64,000 nt of DNA from Paramecium tetraurelia (Eukaryota > Ciliophora > Oligohymenophorea > Peniculida > Parameciidae). The notes beneath the pieces were generated by a model. That model was not told the origin of the DNA and searched no databases. It was given only the letters and a program-made list of their open reading frames with translations. The translations under genes were made by a program, and so were the position numbers. Of this stretch, positions 12,012 through 24,700 are shown one piece after another. Position 1 is the stretch's first letter. The number at the start of each line of letters is the position of its first letter. The DNA lies in the NCBI RefSeq assembly GCF_000165425.1, contig NW_001799011.1:559933-623932 (forward strand), given 5' to 3'.

Positions 12012-13838
12012 ATGAACGCTTATACAGAAAGAAAACACAAAATATGCAATCGTAATTATGGTTCTTCATCATTATTTAAGCCACAAGGAATAGACAATAA
12101 AATAGTTTAAAACTATTTTTCTAAAGTATTATACGATTATTCGACTTGCTTACTACTCAGATGATAGATACAATATATATCTGTACTTGTAATGAAATCT
12201 GAAATTATATTTTTTATGATAAATTAAAAAAGCTTAGGCTCTTTGTAATTAATTCCTGAGAATTTCTAAAGAAGCTCAAAATCTTTAACCACAATAATTA
12301 GAAAACACATAAAAGAAGAGGAAAAGCGGGTCAGGCCAATTAAATTTCTCTTTGTAAATTAAGAAAAAAAGAACAAGTTAAACCTTGGAGAGGTTGAAAA
12401 ATATGTAATTTTAATGTGTTAGCTTTATAGAAATCATTACTGAGAACAGGGGCTTCTTCATTCATTTTCTATATCTATAAAAATAAAGAGTGTTAAGATA
12501 ATTTCTTCGATCCTCTATTAAGAACTGAAATAAAAGTTCCACTAATCGATACTACCTTATCTATTGGCATTCATGTTTGGGATCATATTCATTATATAGA
12601 TCATAAATCTATAAACGTCTATTAATTTTAATGCATTTTGGGTCGACAAGAGGATGAAAATAATGCACTTCTATTTGTTGTTAGTTAATTAGCTAGCAAA
12701 ATAGTAGTGATAATTGAAAATTGGAATCAGGAAGAAGTTGAGATCATAAAATAACTAAAGAATCATGGATTTGGGGATTCGATAGATGTTTTCAATCTTC
12801 TATTTACAATAACATCTCCAATCTATTTTGATTTTGAGGAAGTTAGATACGTCAACCTCTATGAAAATTACTTATAGGAGAAGGTATACAGTAATGAGAG
12901 ATCATCGAAGGATACAATAAGATTATGGCAGGAGGAAACCTTAATGAGTCTCAATAAAAAAACATACAGAGATATAGAAGTGGATATTCTGACTGTTTTA
13001 TCAGTAGTAAATTATTTAAAACAATCAAATTTTTAAGAGGAGAATTACGATTTGATGTAAACGTTTAACTTATTTTTAGATTTATGAATGCGTTTAAAAA
13101 GTAAATAGAATATAGCAAAAAGGACATTTAAGAATAATATATATTAGAAATTTAGAAATTGTGTTCTAGCTCCAATCATTTCCAATAGAATTCTTTGCTT
13201 TCTACATTAAATTAGATTAGAAATAATGCACAGAGCTAGTTTTATTAACAGTTATCTTAATTTTATAATTTAGAAGAATACAAAAGATAATAAATAGAAC
13301 TATTTTAACTTATAAATAATATAGAAGAAGACTGTTTGAATTTATTTTATGATGTAGCTCATTAGTAAGAATCAACTATAATTCTAGTAATTTATTGTAG
13401 CGAATGAAACATAATATTAAGAGTTCTTAAAATAATAATGATACCTTTCTAAATCATTATTAACACTTCTTATCTATTTTAAGTAGCTTTGATGACGTAA
13501 TGGGTGTAAAATACAAATATCTAAAGAAACACTTCAAGAAATAGTATAATAAATTAATTCAGTTCTACACATTAAGCACATATGAAAGAGAATAACGAGA
13601 ATACATATAATAGGTGGAACTAGATTTAAGTCTATTACAAAGTTCTGTAGATTAAATCCAAAATGAACTAGAAGACTTTGAGGATAAAATTAAGATAAGC
13701 TAATCGAAACACCATACTAGACAAAGCTCCTTATAAACAACAGCTTTGTGTCAGAGTTAACATTATGAGAGCCTTATAAAATTGAATTAGAAAGTAGAAA
13801 CTCTTCAATCCCAACCTCATGTCAGAGTCAAACAATGA
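12012..13838 (+). CDS. Coiled-coil protein of unknown function
   Basis: Starts MNAYTERKHKICNRNYGSSS. Three separate frames are joined by introns: a first one around 12110-12160 whose ends I could not fix, a 26-nt intron near 12400 (VEKY to KSLLRTGASS), a 23-nt intron near 13065 and a 35-nt one near 13390. The middle (STLSIGIHVWDHIHYIDHK in part) may be globular; the C-terminal 250 residues are a Gln/Glu/Lys coiled coil. Ends at TGA 13836-13838. No domain named. Confidence 0.55.
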
Positions 13839-13910
13839 TATCTATATCTTTCATAATCTACTTATCTTTAGCATTAAATTACATAAAAATAAATAACTAA
13901 AATTAATTTT

Positions 13911-14559
13911 TCAATATTCTAGATCTCTTTTTTTGAATTAGTCCAGAATCGGCAATATAAATTTAAATACATTATTTAGGTCTTCTGTCTTTTTGCCTCC
14001 AGTGATCACACATCTACCACTTACAAATATTAACAGAGTTATTTTCTTCTGGTCTGTGATCTTCCTAAATATCAATCCAGGGAATATCTCTGGTTCATAT
14101 TATACGACAGGTCGATACTATTGATCTTTGGTGAATTCATCTAATTTAATAGGCTTTCTAAAGTCGAAACTAGCTACAATGTTCTATATTGTGAAATTTT
14201 TGAACACAGCTGGAAATCCTAATTTTTGTATAATCTTTGCATATTTTCTAGCTGCAACTAAAGATTAATCTTCTGATTTTGCTCCTGTACATACCATTTT
14301 TCCAGATTAAAAGATTAGAGCAGTAGTACTAGGGTTGTTTAATCTCATAATGACTGCTGAGAATCGCTTAGGATCTTGAATATTATAATAGATTACTATA
14401 CTCGGCCATTCTTGCTCCATTTGATATTACTACTAAATTTAACTCTGTTCCAAGATCTACAGTGGATACAACATTTTATATTTTTGGTGGATGTGTACTA
14501 CGAATCAATTCTTCTAATCTTTCATTAATTTCTGGTGTTGTTTATAATTAATTCTTCAT
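13911..14559 (-). CDS. TBP: TATA-binding protein
   Basis: The core general transcription factor for Pol I, II and III. About 208 residues: a short N-terminus of about 20, then the two symmetric saddle repeats. Seen: QNVVSTVDLGTEL, ARMAEYNPKRFSAVIMR, TTALIFQSGKMVCTGAKSED, AARKYAKIIQKLGFP, then second repeat FTIQNIVASFDF, EPEIFPGLIFR, TLLIFVSGRCVITG. A 22-nt intron (14375-14396) splits AEYN. The Gln of the conserved SEDQS stretch is coded by TAA, direct proof of the altered code. The second repeat is more diverged than in animals or yeast. Paramecium probably has other TBP copies, so this one may be specialised. Confidence 0.93.
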
Positions 14560-14650
14560 CGAATATTTATAAAATTTATCTATTTATGTTTAATAAAATT
14601 AAGACCTAAAATTAAGCAATAATTGTAATTAATATTAAATATCATTATAA

Positions 14651-15988
14651 TCAAGAAACTTAATAATCTTAAACCTAATTAGATCTTACAGAGTTTGTAA
14701 CTTATCGAACTTAGCTAGTAGTTTATTTGACAGAAACAAATTTAAATCCTTTTCCACTCCTGATTGCTTCATTCTAAGCTTCTGCCATTTATGTTTCGTC
14801 CTGGATATCAGTTATTCTCGAATTCAATTGCATCACTTTTTATCTGAGTTGTTATAATTATAAATCATATTCTCTCGTAGCTTCTGTAGCTGGATCATGT
14901 TAGTACATGAGATCATTCAGTTTATTTCTCAGAATTACTACAGAATTCATTTTCATTCTTTAAATGTGTTCTAAATGTCCAACTTCCAATTGCAATTATT
15001 CAATCTAAACTTAATAATAAATTATTACTTTTTGAGTGTCTTCTGATTTCGTAGGCAAATCCTTCCTTTGTTTTTTTTCATTAATTTTCTCCCATAATTA
15101 ATACATTTTCTATTCTAATTGAAAAACTTGATGTCTCCAATATAGCTCAATTTCCTCCTAACTGTATTAGGATTTCCCATCTTTGTTTACTACCTTATAT
15201 TAAACAGTTTATAAGAATGATGGAATAAAATTTTAAGCTGAATATTGAGTTTATAGAGAGTAGGCTTATTTCAACGCTTCATATTGTTCCATTTACTCTT
15301 AGTATTAGGCTTGTAATTACGAATAGGCTAAATTGTGTTGTTGCATTTCCTCAGTTTGTTTATAATACTTTTCAGCCCATTCTTTTTATTTCAATAGTAA
15401 TTCTTGTTAGACTAGCTGAGATTATTACAGTTATTAATTTAATTATGCGCTAATGTTTGTTTAATTGATTTGAGCTTGTTAAATTTAAGGTTGAAATTGA
15501 TATTACTATTAAATAGGTGGAATTTGTTATTAGTAAATTGCCTACTGTATGACATTAGATTGAGAATTGATAGCGATAGGAGATTGTTACTGTTGAACAG
15601 GAGCTTGCTAGAAAATCACTGGGGACTGCTGAACCAATATTGGTGATTTCTACTAAATTATTGGGGGGGTATTGATGACTTAAGGAGCTATTGGCATTAC
15701 TCTAGGAGGAGTTATTGCTTATTGTTGCCTTAATTACATAGGTGATAAAGCAACACCTTCTATTACTTTTTGAGAGACTATTCTCTCGGGAGTAGTATAC
15801 ACAACTAACAATTATTAATATTGCTTACCTCTTCCTCGAACTTATTATCCTGCCATTGCATGAGTTTGCTAAACAAAATTAGATTCTGTTTATGAAGAAT
15901 GTTCTCCAGATTGACATAGAGGACACTAGGGTTCAAATTAATCAGAGTAGTAAGTGTATACTCCAACTTGTTGTGATGGCAATTGCAT
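14651..15988 (-). CDS. Gln-rich coiled-coil protein
   Basis: Single exon of 445 residues under the ciliate code. N-terminal third has a Cys pair (FEPQCPLCQSGEHSS), the middle is Gln/Pro-rich low complexity, and the C-terminal 200 residues form a coiled coil (WAEKYYKQTEEMQQHNLAYS; TREYDLQLQQLRQKVMQL). Most Gln are TAA or TAG. No enzyme domain. Structural or cytoskeletal role is a guess. It starts divergently 183 nt from the next plus-strand gene. Confidence 0.75.
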
Positions 15989-16171
15989 AAATTTATTTAT
16001 GAATAAGAGAAATAAATTTTATCATAGTTATTTTAAAATTTATTTTTTCTTTATTCATATATCAAATATTCAGTGGTTTTACGGTCCAAATTTCAGAATT
16101 TAAGAATACAAGAGAGTTATTCTCCTTTTTTATCTTCGTATTATTATATTATTATTAATATAATTATAAAT

Positions 16172-17187
16172 ATGCTTGGGTAGCTACATTCGAAATATGA
16201 AATTGATGATTTATTCAGAAAAATTATTGAGGATAAGTATGAACTCATGTAAAGAACCAAAGCTGATAATCCGAATTTACTTTTGCCTAAGGATTTTAGC
16301 AAATTCATTACTGAAAGATTATTTATGGATTTTTTACTTACAATCTATGATTATTGTGTAGAACTACACAAATTAGAAAAGAAATAATCCATTTTAGATT
16401 AATAAAGCAAAGAACGAACTGGAATAGCCCCCAAATTGTTATCATCTGAAACAGACAAAATTAATTAAAAATTAAAGGAGATATCTGAAATCTACTCTAG
16501 AATACTTTTAAAAAAAGGAAGTTATAATATCATCATCAAGGATTAAAAATTCTTTGAGACCTTAATTTATTTTATTACACAAGTAAAATAAAATCAACAT
16601 CAATTAGGTATTAAAGGAAGTCTTTGATAAAAGTGAGTATAAATATATAGAGGAAGAGATCAATAGGATTTTTAGAACCAATCCATTCAATTTATTAAAG
16701 AGAAAACACATAAACGAGAAAATAGAGCAAAGACATTATGGGGCAAGAGATTATAAAGGTGTCAAGCACGACTTCAATCCGGATGATGATTTGTCAAAGA
16801 ATGAGTTAATACAAAGAATTTTAACAAGAAAGGGTATGCCAAAAGTATTAAAATCTAATATCGTAGAGCATAGATAGAGAAATGATGGTTGAAAAATCAA
16901 ATTTAAAACCTTTCTTTATAAAATCAACTAGGTGTGCAGCCATCAAAGCCAGATCTCCATTGATTGCTATTATGTTCCCTTCAGCCAAAGAGAGACTGTT
17001 TCAAATGGAAAACGAAAGAAAATAACTGGCTACAAAATACACTCAAAAATAAAGATTAGTTAAGGACTAAGTAGAAATGTGGATTCAAGACTTTGAAAAT
17101 AGACAAGCAAGAGTGAAAAGTGAACATGAACATACTCTTGATAAATCAAAAATAAACAAAAAGGGATCCTAATCTTTTTATTAATGA
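16172..17187 (+). CDS. Helical protein of unknown function
   Basis: MLGQLHSKYEIDDLFRKIIE begins an alpha-helical protein of about 320 residues. Two introns (25 nt near 16582, 22 nt near 16850) keep the frame. The C-terminal part has the distinctive block RSPLIAIMFPSAKERLFQM followed by a charged helix ending in KINKKGSQSFYQ. The block looks conserved but I cannot name the family. No signal peptide or membrane span. Confidence 0.65.
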
Positions 17188-17865
17188 TCAATTACTAAAA
17201 GTTTAAATATTAATATCGGTTTCATTATTATATTTGGAATTTATAATATCAGAAATATTAATATTAACATTTTTCTCAAGCACCAGTATTCCAGTGATTT
17301 ATTTAAGTTTCCTCAAAAAGCAACCAAAAAGAAGGAATTTTTAGCACTCTTATTTCAGGAATTATTTATATTTTTAAATTAAAGCGAATGTGGTAGAAGA
17401 TCACTTTTTATAAAGTTCAAATATTTGATTTCTTATCACATCATGTCAATAAAATTTTCTTAATTTTTTATCAAAATGATAACTTACCGGGATATTAATT
17501 TGAACAACAAAATTTAATATTTTTTTAATGGCCATAATGTTTCTCTAATGAAAAATACAAATTCAGACAAGAAGACTTATTATCTTTAATTTTGAGAATC
17601 ATAAGAAACTTTAAACTAGTATTTAACTTAATTACCTTAGAATAAAAAATATATGAATTATTAAAAAGTTTATATCATTTTTTATAAATGAATTCGAATG
17701 TTCCCTCTTTTTGAAAGCAAATTAAAATACTCTAGCCCAAGAATAAACTTAACTAGAGAGTATTAGAATCTGAATTTCTGCTATCTCTGAATACATAAGG
17801 TTTCTTTATTAATACTAAACAAAAATACTGAATGTTTATATAATATTAAAGAATAGATAATACAA
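17188..17865. other. AT-rich intergenic DNA
   Basis: Between two convergent genes. Only short open frames, none with coding character or a splice pattern. Confidence 0.5.
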
Positions 17866-18238
17866 TCAATTGATTTCCCTTTCATGAGGTTATTTTCTAG
17901 ATCTTAGAATAGAATTGGCCTAGATTTCCAATTGCGGAACAAGGTGAGTAATTTCATTAGATAAATTTTTGCATTTCTCCTCTTGTAATATGATTGAAAC
18001 TTCTCTTGTCCTCCCATATTTTTTTTTAAGCTTGTACTTTTGAATTTAGATGGATTCACAAGCTCTTTCATGACTTAATGTATCAAGAGCATTTTCTTAT
18101 TCTTTCACTTCAACACTGATACTGCACCCCATTTTATTAAAATATTAATAACTGGAAGGTTAAATTCCTCAGTTTAGAATCTTAATTAAATATGACATCA
18201 TTGTAATATTCTTTTACAAATAAATTTTGTTTTTCCAT
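17866..18238 (-). CDS. Small charged protein of unknown function
   Basis: The C-terminal 85 residues (VEVKEQENALDTLSHERACE ... LKKKYGRTREVSIIL) form a charged helix ending at TGA 17866-17868. Two starts are possible. With a 31-nt intron the protein begins MEKQNLFVKEYYNDVIFNQD at 18238 (113 residues). Without it, an internal ATG at 18132 gives MGCSISVEVK, which would be an N-myristoylation/palmitoylation signal. I prefer the longer form because its first exon looks coding, but the intron is not a typical GTA type. Confidence 0.45.
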
Positions 18239-18467
18239 ATTCTTTCATTCTAAGCCCTTCATTATAGATGGACTAAGCGATACCTCAACTTAGGAGTAAG
18301 ACCCTAACGAATCAAAATTTAAGTTGTATATTATAATACTGAAGCAATTCAAAAATTAAATCATAATTTGACAAAAAGCATTAATTAAAAATTCAGCATG
18401 TTTCATTCTTAGTAATTTCAAATAAATAACATAAATAAAAGTTTATATAACAAATAACATAATATTT

Positions 18468-19484
18468 TCAAGCATATATTTTCCTTATAAATTCCCGTTC
18501 CTATTCATTCAATTTGACAGGCATTTTTACAATGAATTTTATGTACAAATCACATTTAACACTTGGGAGTTGATGAATAGGCATACCCTCCTGAGCTATT
18601 TATTTGACCTAATCGAGGTGAAAAATAATGAAATACTTCAAATGGTTGGATGATTTTCTGCTTTTTTCAACTTCAACATAATGATTGTCCAAATGCTTAA
18701 CTCTTTTAAGAAAATTTCCATATCCATGTATAAATCGATGCCCTTTCTTTCAAATAGAGGATGTTTCATTTATCTTAAATAAAAGATGACATCTCCTGGG
18801 AAATAATCAGGACTTTATTCGCTTTCTCTTTGAAAACAATGGTTTATCCATCAGTCATGTCTTTTTCGACTTCAATTTAGAGAGTCTTAGATGTTTATTA
18901 GACTCTATTTCCTCTGCAATTGGCTCAATTCCCTGAACTAATTTTGCATCTGCCTCCACATTTATCGCATGTAGTTTGCATTTAGACAGCGAATCCTATA
19001 CCCATATTGACATTTTGCATTCTTTAACCTCTACCATTACAATGCTTGCAAATTTTCAATGTTCCATCTTTTGATCCAGTTTCTTTACACTATTTGCATA
19101 AATTTTCTTTTGTAAAGTAAATTCTCTATCAGTACCATTATACAATTCTTCTAGGGTGACTTGATTTTCTGCTTAACCATTAGGACCCTTAGGTCTATTA
19201 GTATTGTGGATTCGTAAGACCTTCTTCGCCGTAGCTAGAGAGACTTACAAATCATAGATCATTTTTTTTTCAGGATCTGTTAGTATTTCATAGGCTTTGT
19301 TGATGTCTTAGAATCTTTTGGTGGCTTGCTTGTCTCCTGGATTTTTATCTGGATTATATGTTACAGAGAGCTTTCTAAAGGCCTTCTTGATATCATTGTC
19401 ACTGGCTTCTGGTGACAATTCTAGTAATTTGTAATAGTCTTAAGGAGAAATGATAGTTAGAAGAATGAATAAATACACGTACAT
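18468..19484 (-). pseudogene. ER-type DnaJ (Scj1/ERdj3-like) with several reading-frame breaks
   Basis: Starts with a signal peptide (MYVYLFILLTIISPQ) directly before a J domain (YYKLLELSPEASDNDIKKAF; HPD is changed to NPD). A Cys-rich zinc region follows (CKQCKETG, CKHCNGRG, CDKCGGRC, then NCRGN), then client-binding domains (PGDVIFYLR; VKHLDNHYVEVE) and an end MPVKLNEQEREFIRKIYA. The order matches lumenal Hsp40s. Oddities: TGA stands where the first Cys of the fourth zinc motif is expected; two places within short T runs need one extra base to keep homology; the usual LKEALLGF segment and the HPD His are missing. No intron explains these. Either a pseudogene or an error-prone assembly; Sec at TGA is a remote option. 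Confidence 0.65.
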
Positions 19485-19521
19485 ATATTTTAAATGATAA
19501 TATTTTTGGGTCCACTCATAA

Positions 19522-21207
19522 TCATCTTTATCGATTATCCTTTGTAATAACTCTTTCTTCTACAACTGCCTGTTATGCTGGTATCATCATGTAGTATTGC
19601 ATTTGCATAGTTTGCATTTACAGTTATCTTTAATAAGCCACTATAAATAAGGAAAAGATAATTAGTATAAGAGTTAAATTTACCTTATTCATCTGGAGTT
19701 CTAAACTCTGGCATAGTTTACTAGGGAGCCATTTCATTGTTGGTTATTTAATAATTAGCTAAAGCATTCGGAGGGTTGATCAACAAGGGTCTAAGTTAAA
19801 TATTTTAGTTTACGTTGGTATATTGATGGTGCTGGGATCTACACAAGTTTTAGCAAAGTAAGCTCTATTTATTATCACAAATTAATTACTTTTTAGCTCC
19901 TTCTAATAGTGTTTCGATTTCTCTGATGGCAATGTTCAGTTATTCCTCAGTACCACTTAAAACAAATGCCTTGTGATCTGGTCTGACTTGATAATCAGGA
20001 CTTTAAGTGATGGCAACAAAGGCACCACTTCTTTCGCTGATTGCTTTGATAGTCACTCCTTTTTTGCCGATGATTAGTGCTACAAATTAATCATGTACTT
20101 GGAATTCAATTTTCTTAGCACCAGGAGCAGTCCTGACTTTTCTCTGAGTATCAATAATTTCTTATAACAAACCCTAGCATTTTTTCACACAATCGGGATC
20201 ACCAACAATAAATACATTTCTTGTTTGAGACCCAGGAGCAGAATCAGCAGCCACTTATACATTCTTGCATCCAGATTTCTCTTTCAATTATTAAATTGTT
20301 TCTCCTTTTACTCCAATCACTAATCCTACAAACTCATTCGGCACTGGATAAACATAAGCATCCTTGCTAGGGGGTCCATAGGGAGTTGTCATAGATAAAT
20401 CACTTGGATCCCCACCTCCAGTTTATGCTATCGGTTGAGCTGTCGTTGGAGTCTATTACGATTAAGCAATTAATTTCATTTATTCCTATCTATATCTTTG
20501 TACTATTAATCTAATATCATTCTTACATTCGTCAGCATCAGCCAATAATATTCTTTCTATTCTATCACATGCATTTGCTGCTTATTATGGAGTTTCTGCA
20601 ACCACTAAAACATGCAAATCTTCATCATCATCAGGTTGAGGAGGCTATTCCGGCTTTTAAGATCCTCTGCCTCTAACCAATATTTTGGCTCCTGTTTCTT
20701 CTTCCAATTTTTTTTGACTCACTCCCTTGGGTCCAATAATCAGACCAATATAATTGAATGACAGATCAGGAGGAATCTTAATCTTTCTTCTTACTTTTGT
20801 TGGGTCATTAAGCATTTTTAATATTGTCGGATTCATACCAGGTACCTTACATAACTATTTACTCTTACAAATGTGTATTGCATCTATGTTTACATCGTAT
20901 GGGACTATGGGACAATCAAAGCTTGAGCAGCTAAAATATTTTAATATCTTCTACTTTGTGGTGTTGCAGAAGTTTTTGGATTATTGTACATATCTCTCAA
21001 AAAATCATCTGTATTTCCTGTTTTGGGTTATGAAGCTACTCCCCAACCTGTTGATCTCCCTAAGCCAGTCTCTACCTTCTTTCTATCTCTTTCTTTTGAT
21101 TTCGATTATTTTTTCTCTTTTGATCTTGATCTTTGCTTCTCCTTAGATTTAGATCTATTCTTCTTTTTGGGGGTCCTCGACCTTGATTATTTTTTTCCTT
21201 TTCCCAT
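19522..21207 (-). CDS. Three-KH-domain RNA-binding protein, SF1/BBP-like
   Basis: N-terminus rich in RS/KS pairs ([16 protein letters not shown] type), as in splicing proteins. First KH is of the SF1/branch-point-binding class: [46 protein letters not shown], then a QUA2-like helix. Two more KH domains follow ([40 protein letters not shown]), each with its GxxG loop. C-terminal Gln/Met-rich tail ends KDNRQR. Introns include 23 nt before KH1 and a longer one of about 43 nt near 19640. SF1 proper has one KH, so this resembles an SF1-KH fused to PCBP-type KHs. Nuclear splicing role inferred. Confidence 0.82.
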
Positions 21208-21764
21208 ATATTTTTATTTAAATTTTGCTTTATATTTAATATAAATTTAGATATTCAACTCCTTTTTTTTATTCAAATTTGCCATTCCTCTCTAAATTAA
21301 GTGCAATTCTTAATTGCTTTACTTGTCTACTAAATTAATTCAAAATATTATATATAATTATTAAATGCTTCATTACTATTTCTATATATACATGAATGTT
21401 AAAAATTTGATTTATTTTTATTGTATTAATCTAAATAAATATTCAAATTATTTATCAACTATTAAGAACATCAATTTAGTAATAAAAATGATTATAATTT
21501 ATGACTAATCCTTTATTTTTCAATTTATGGAATACCTTTTGTAGATAAAGGCAACTAATTATATTAAATAAAATAGATAATACTCTTTATCAGACCAAAT
21601 ATTTTACCCAAAATTTAATTATTTTTTATATATTTTCATCACAGAAGTAAAAAATAGCCATACTCTCCAATGTAGTATAATTTATGCAAATGCGATTAAT
21701 TCTTATTTATATAATAATTGGTCTAAAAGAGATATCAGTAAATTAATAAAAATAATACTAAATT
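21208..21764. other. AT-rich intergenic DNA, divergent promoter region
   Basis: Lies between the starts of the KH gene (minus) and the AXDND1-like gene (plus). Nothing coding seen. Confidence 0.5.
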
Positions 21765-24700
21765 ATGAATACGTAAAAACTTCCTTATTTGCAATCTCCA
21801 AAGAGACCTGAGACGAAAGGGAAATAAAAATCACTTACCTTGAATTTAAATATCAAGGATTCTCCACAAGACATATCAACATTTCGAACAACAACTCAAA
21901 GGAAATCACACTTGCAATTGCCACAATCAGATAGAGTTAAAACCTATTCTGATGTTTCGTATCTCAATTTCAGAAATATTCCCTCGCACAAACATTCTTC
22001 CTCGACAACAACAGTACCCTTAAGCAATATTGCAAGGGATCCGTAATTATACGAATTTGTAAAATTATCGGTTTTATTGTAGCATAACTAAGCTAGCAAA
22101 ACCAACATATATGCATCAATTATTAAAGAAAATGTAAAAGGGACCTTTATAGAGAATCCTACAGAATTAAAAATGAATGATAAAACAATTGATTTTTCTC
22201 CTTTACTCCAAAACATCAAGATACATTAATTTAAATACTATCTATAGTCAATTTTACAATAAGAATGCAAAACTATCTTTGATTCTAAATGCCCTCCGAA
22301 TCGATAGCAAGCTATTGATCTATTGATGTGGTTTGATAAAATGATTTAAACTTTGAACACTGAAAATTTATTATTAATAACAGACTTAACAAATTAATTA
22401 TAATTAGTCTACTAAACTTGCATACATGAATTAGCCAGACAAGTATCATTTGAGTGCAAAGAAAGAGGAACTTTATTATTAATCATCTGGAATTCATTTG
22501 TATCTTTTATTGAAATGCTAATAAATAATGTAGCTGTGAATTTTGAAGAAATGGAAACATCATAAATAAACACTGTCTAAAGAATCTAGAGGACCCATTA
22601 AACTTTAGTATAACAATTGCAATAAGAAATTAATCAATTAAAATAATAAATAGAATAATTAGAGGTTGAAAAGTCAGATTTGAGCAATAAAAATATATAT
22701 CTAGCAAAAAAGAACTTATAATTGACAAATGAAATCAAAATTTTGAGCACTGAATTGGATGAAATGACTTATGTTCATAACAAGGTTTCCAATGAGTTAC
22801 TTCAAACTAAATTACAAATAGAAACTAACTCCTCCCTCTAAACTTAAGCCACCACAAAAATTAAAATTGGAATTCAAGAAGGCTAATCAGTCGTAGCACA
22901 TCTGTTATCAATGAAAAACACAATGTATTCTAAATTACAAAAGAAAACCTCTATTCAATTTGAGAAAGTTGAATAACTAAGAGAGGATGAAGAATATTTT
23001 AAGTCAGGACTATCCAAAACAGATATCGATTAATTGAATTCTACATTTTAATACTAAAACATGTTGAAATAACAATCAAAGGCGATAATCCCTATTATTA
23101 CAGAAGATAGTATTTATTTATAATTAACATTATTATAGAGGATGTTTAAACTGATTAATCATTTTCGTTCTTAAAAGATCAGATTGAAGATTTATTTAAT
23201 CAAACATAGACTGATAATTAATCAGATAAGTAATAATTATTACCACATTTTAGTCAGAATTCCAAAAATTAGATAATGTAGAATTATAAAGAAAAGTTAA
23301 TCCAAGTATTACACCTCTGTAATAATAATTAGAGGGAACAAGAAGTAGAATTAAAAAACAAATTTATTGAATAAATGTTAGAATTGCAAGAACATAAGGT
23401 CAATGCTAAGTATTATGAACAAACTTTGTAAGAAGCAACTCAAGAATTCATAGAACTACTTAAAAAAAAAAAATAGAAAATAAAGAAACTCAAGAAAAGC
23501 TAAACTTAACTGTAAAATCGTTTAAATTCAAGTAAAATTAAATAGTATTTTTTTCAAGTGCAAAGTGAAAGTGGTTCTCCTAAATAAGATATGCCATAAA
23601 CACTTATCACTTAATCTGAAATGAAGGCTCCTTCATTTAGAAACTCTATAATCATAAATTAATAAGCTGCTTTATAGGAGGATATTATTGAAAGTGATGA
23701 ATAAAATGAAGAAGATTCAATTATTCATAATTAATAATAATAAGAAAATTATAAAGAATCAAACTTTGATTAAGATCAATTTAATAATTAATAATAAAAT
23801 GCAATTAAAGAGGAACTTAGCCTTATTAAGAATAATATATAAGAGGAAGATTATCCATCTAATCCAGACATATAGGACAATTAAATTTAAGAATCTGGTA
23901 ATTTGAAGGATTAGGTGGATAATAATGAAATCAATCAACTGTAAGAACCAAATACTTAGCATTCTTAAAATAAGAAAAATATAAACAGTAGCATTAGGAG
24001 AAAATTTAGTAAAAGAAGTTAAAGTAAATAAAACATTGAAGAGGTAGAATCTTAGAATTAGGTATAGAAAACTATATCTCCTATAAAAAATTCTCAAAAT
24101 AAAAAATCCATATAAATAAGGAGCTTATCAGTTATTAAAGATTTAGATGATGAACCTAAATAGTAATATTTGAAAAGAAAGCATTCTAAAGTTATAAAAT
24201 AATCACAATAACAATCTAATAGCACTTTAAATGCTCTTGATTAATCAAGCGATGTTAATGATAGTGAAAATCTATCATTAATTTCTAGTGATGACTTATC
24301 AGAAAAAACAAAGGATGATGAGATTAAGAAAATAAGAAGCCTAGTATCATAGTATGGAGGAGTCAACATTTAGAAAAGAAGGTTCACAAAACCAATGGCA
24401 TTTAAATTATCTTTATTATCTGATTAAAAAAAGGAGAGAAGAGTCAAAAGGGTTTATAGTCAAAATACAGATGCTGCAAATTAATTATTACATGAAGTTA
24501 TGAATGTTAAACTCAAAAAACATAAGGATTCAATAATACCAATTTCCTCGATTATCAAAATATTTAACACCATCATCTCTGATACTGCCAAAAATTAAGA
24601 AGGATACAAAATTCCATTACATGTCAGCATTTATGATTTCTTCCTCAAAAAGTATGGGTTTAAAAATGTTGCTGAAAAAAAAATCAAATAAGTATCCTGA

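Noticed and set aside
23688-24097. ORFs on both strands
   Set aside because: Shadows of the Gln/Asn-rich coiled coil of the AXDND1-like gene.
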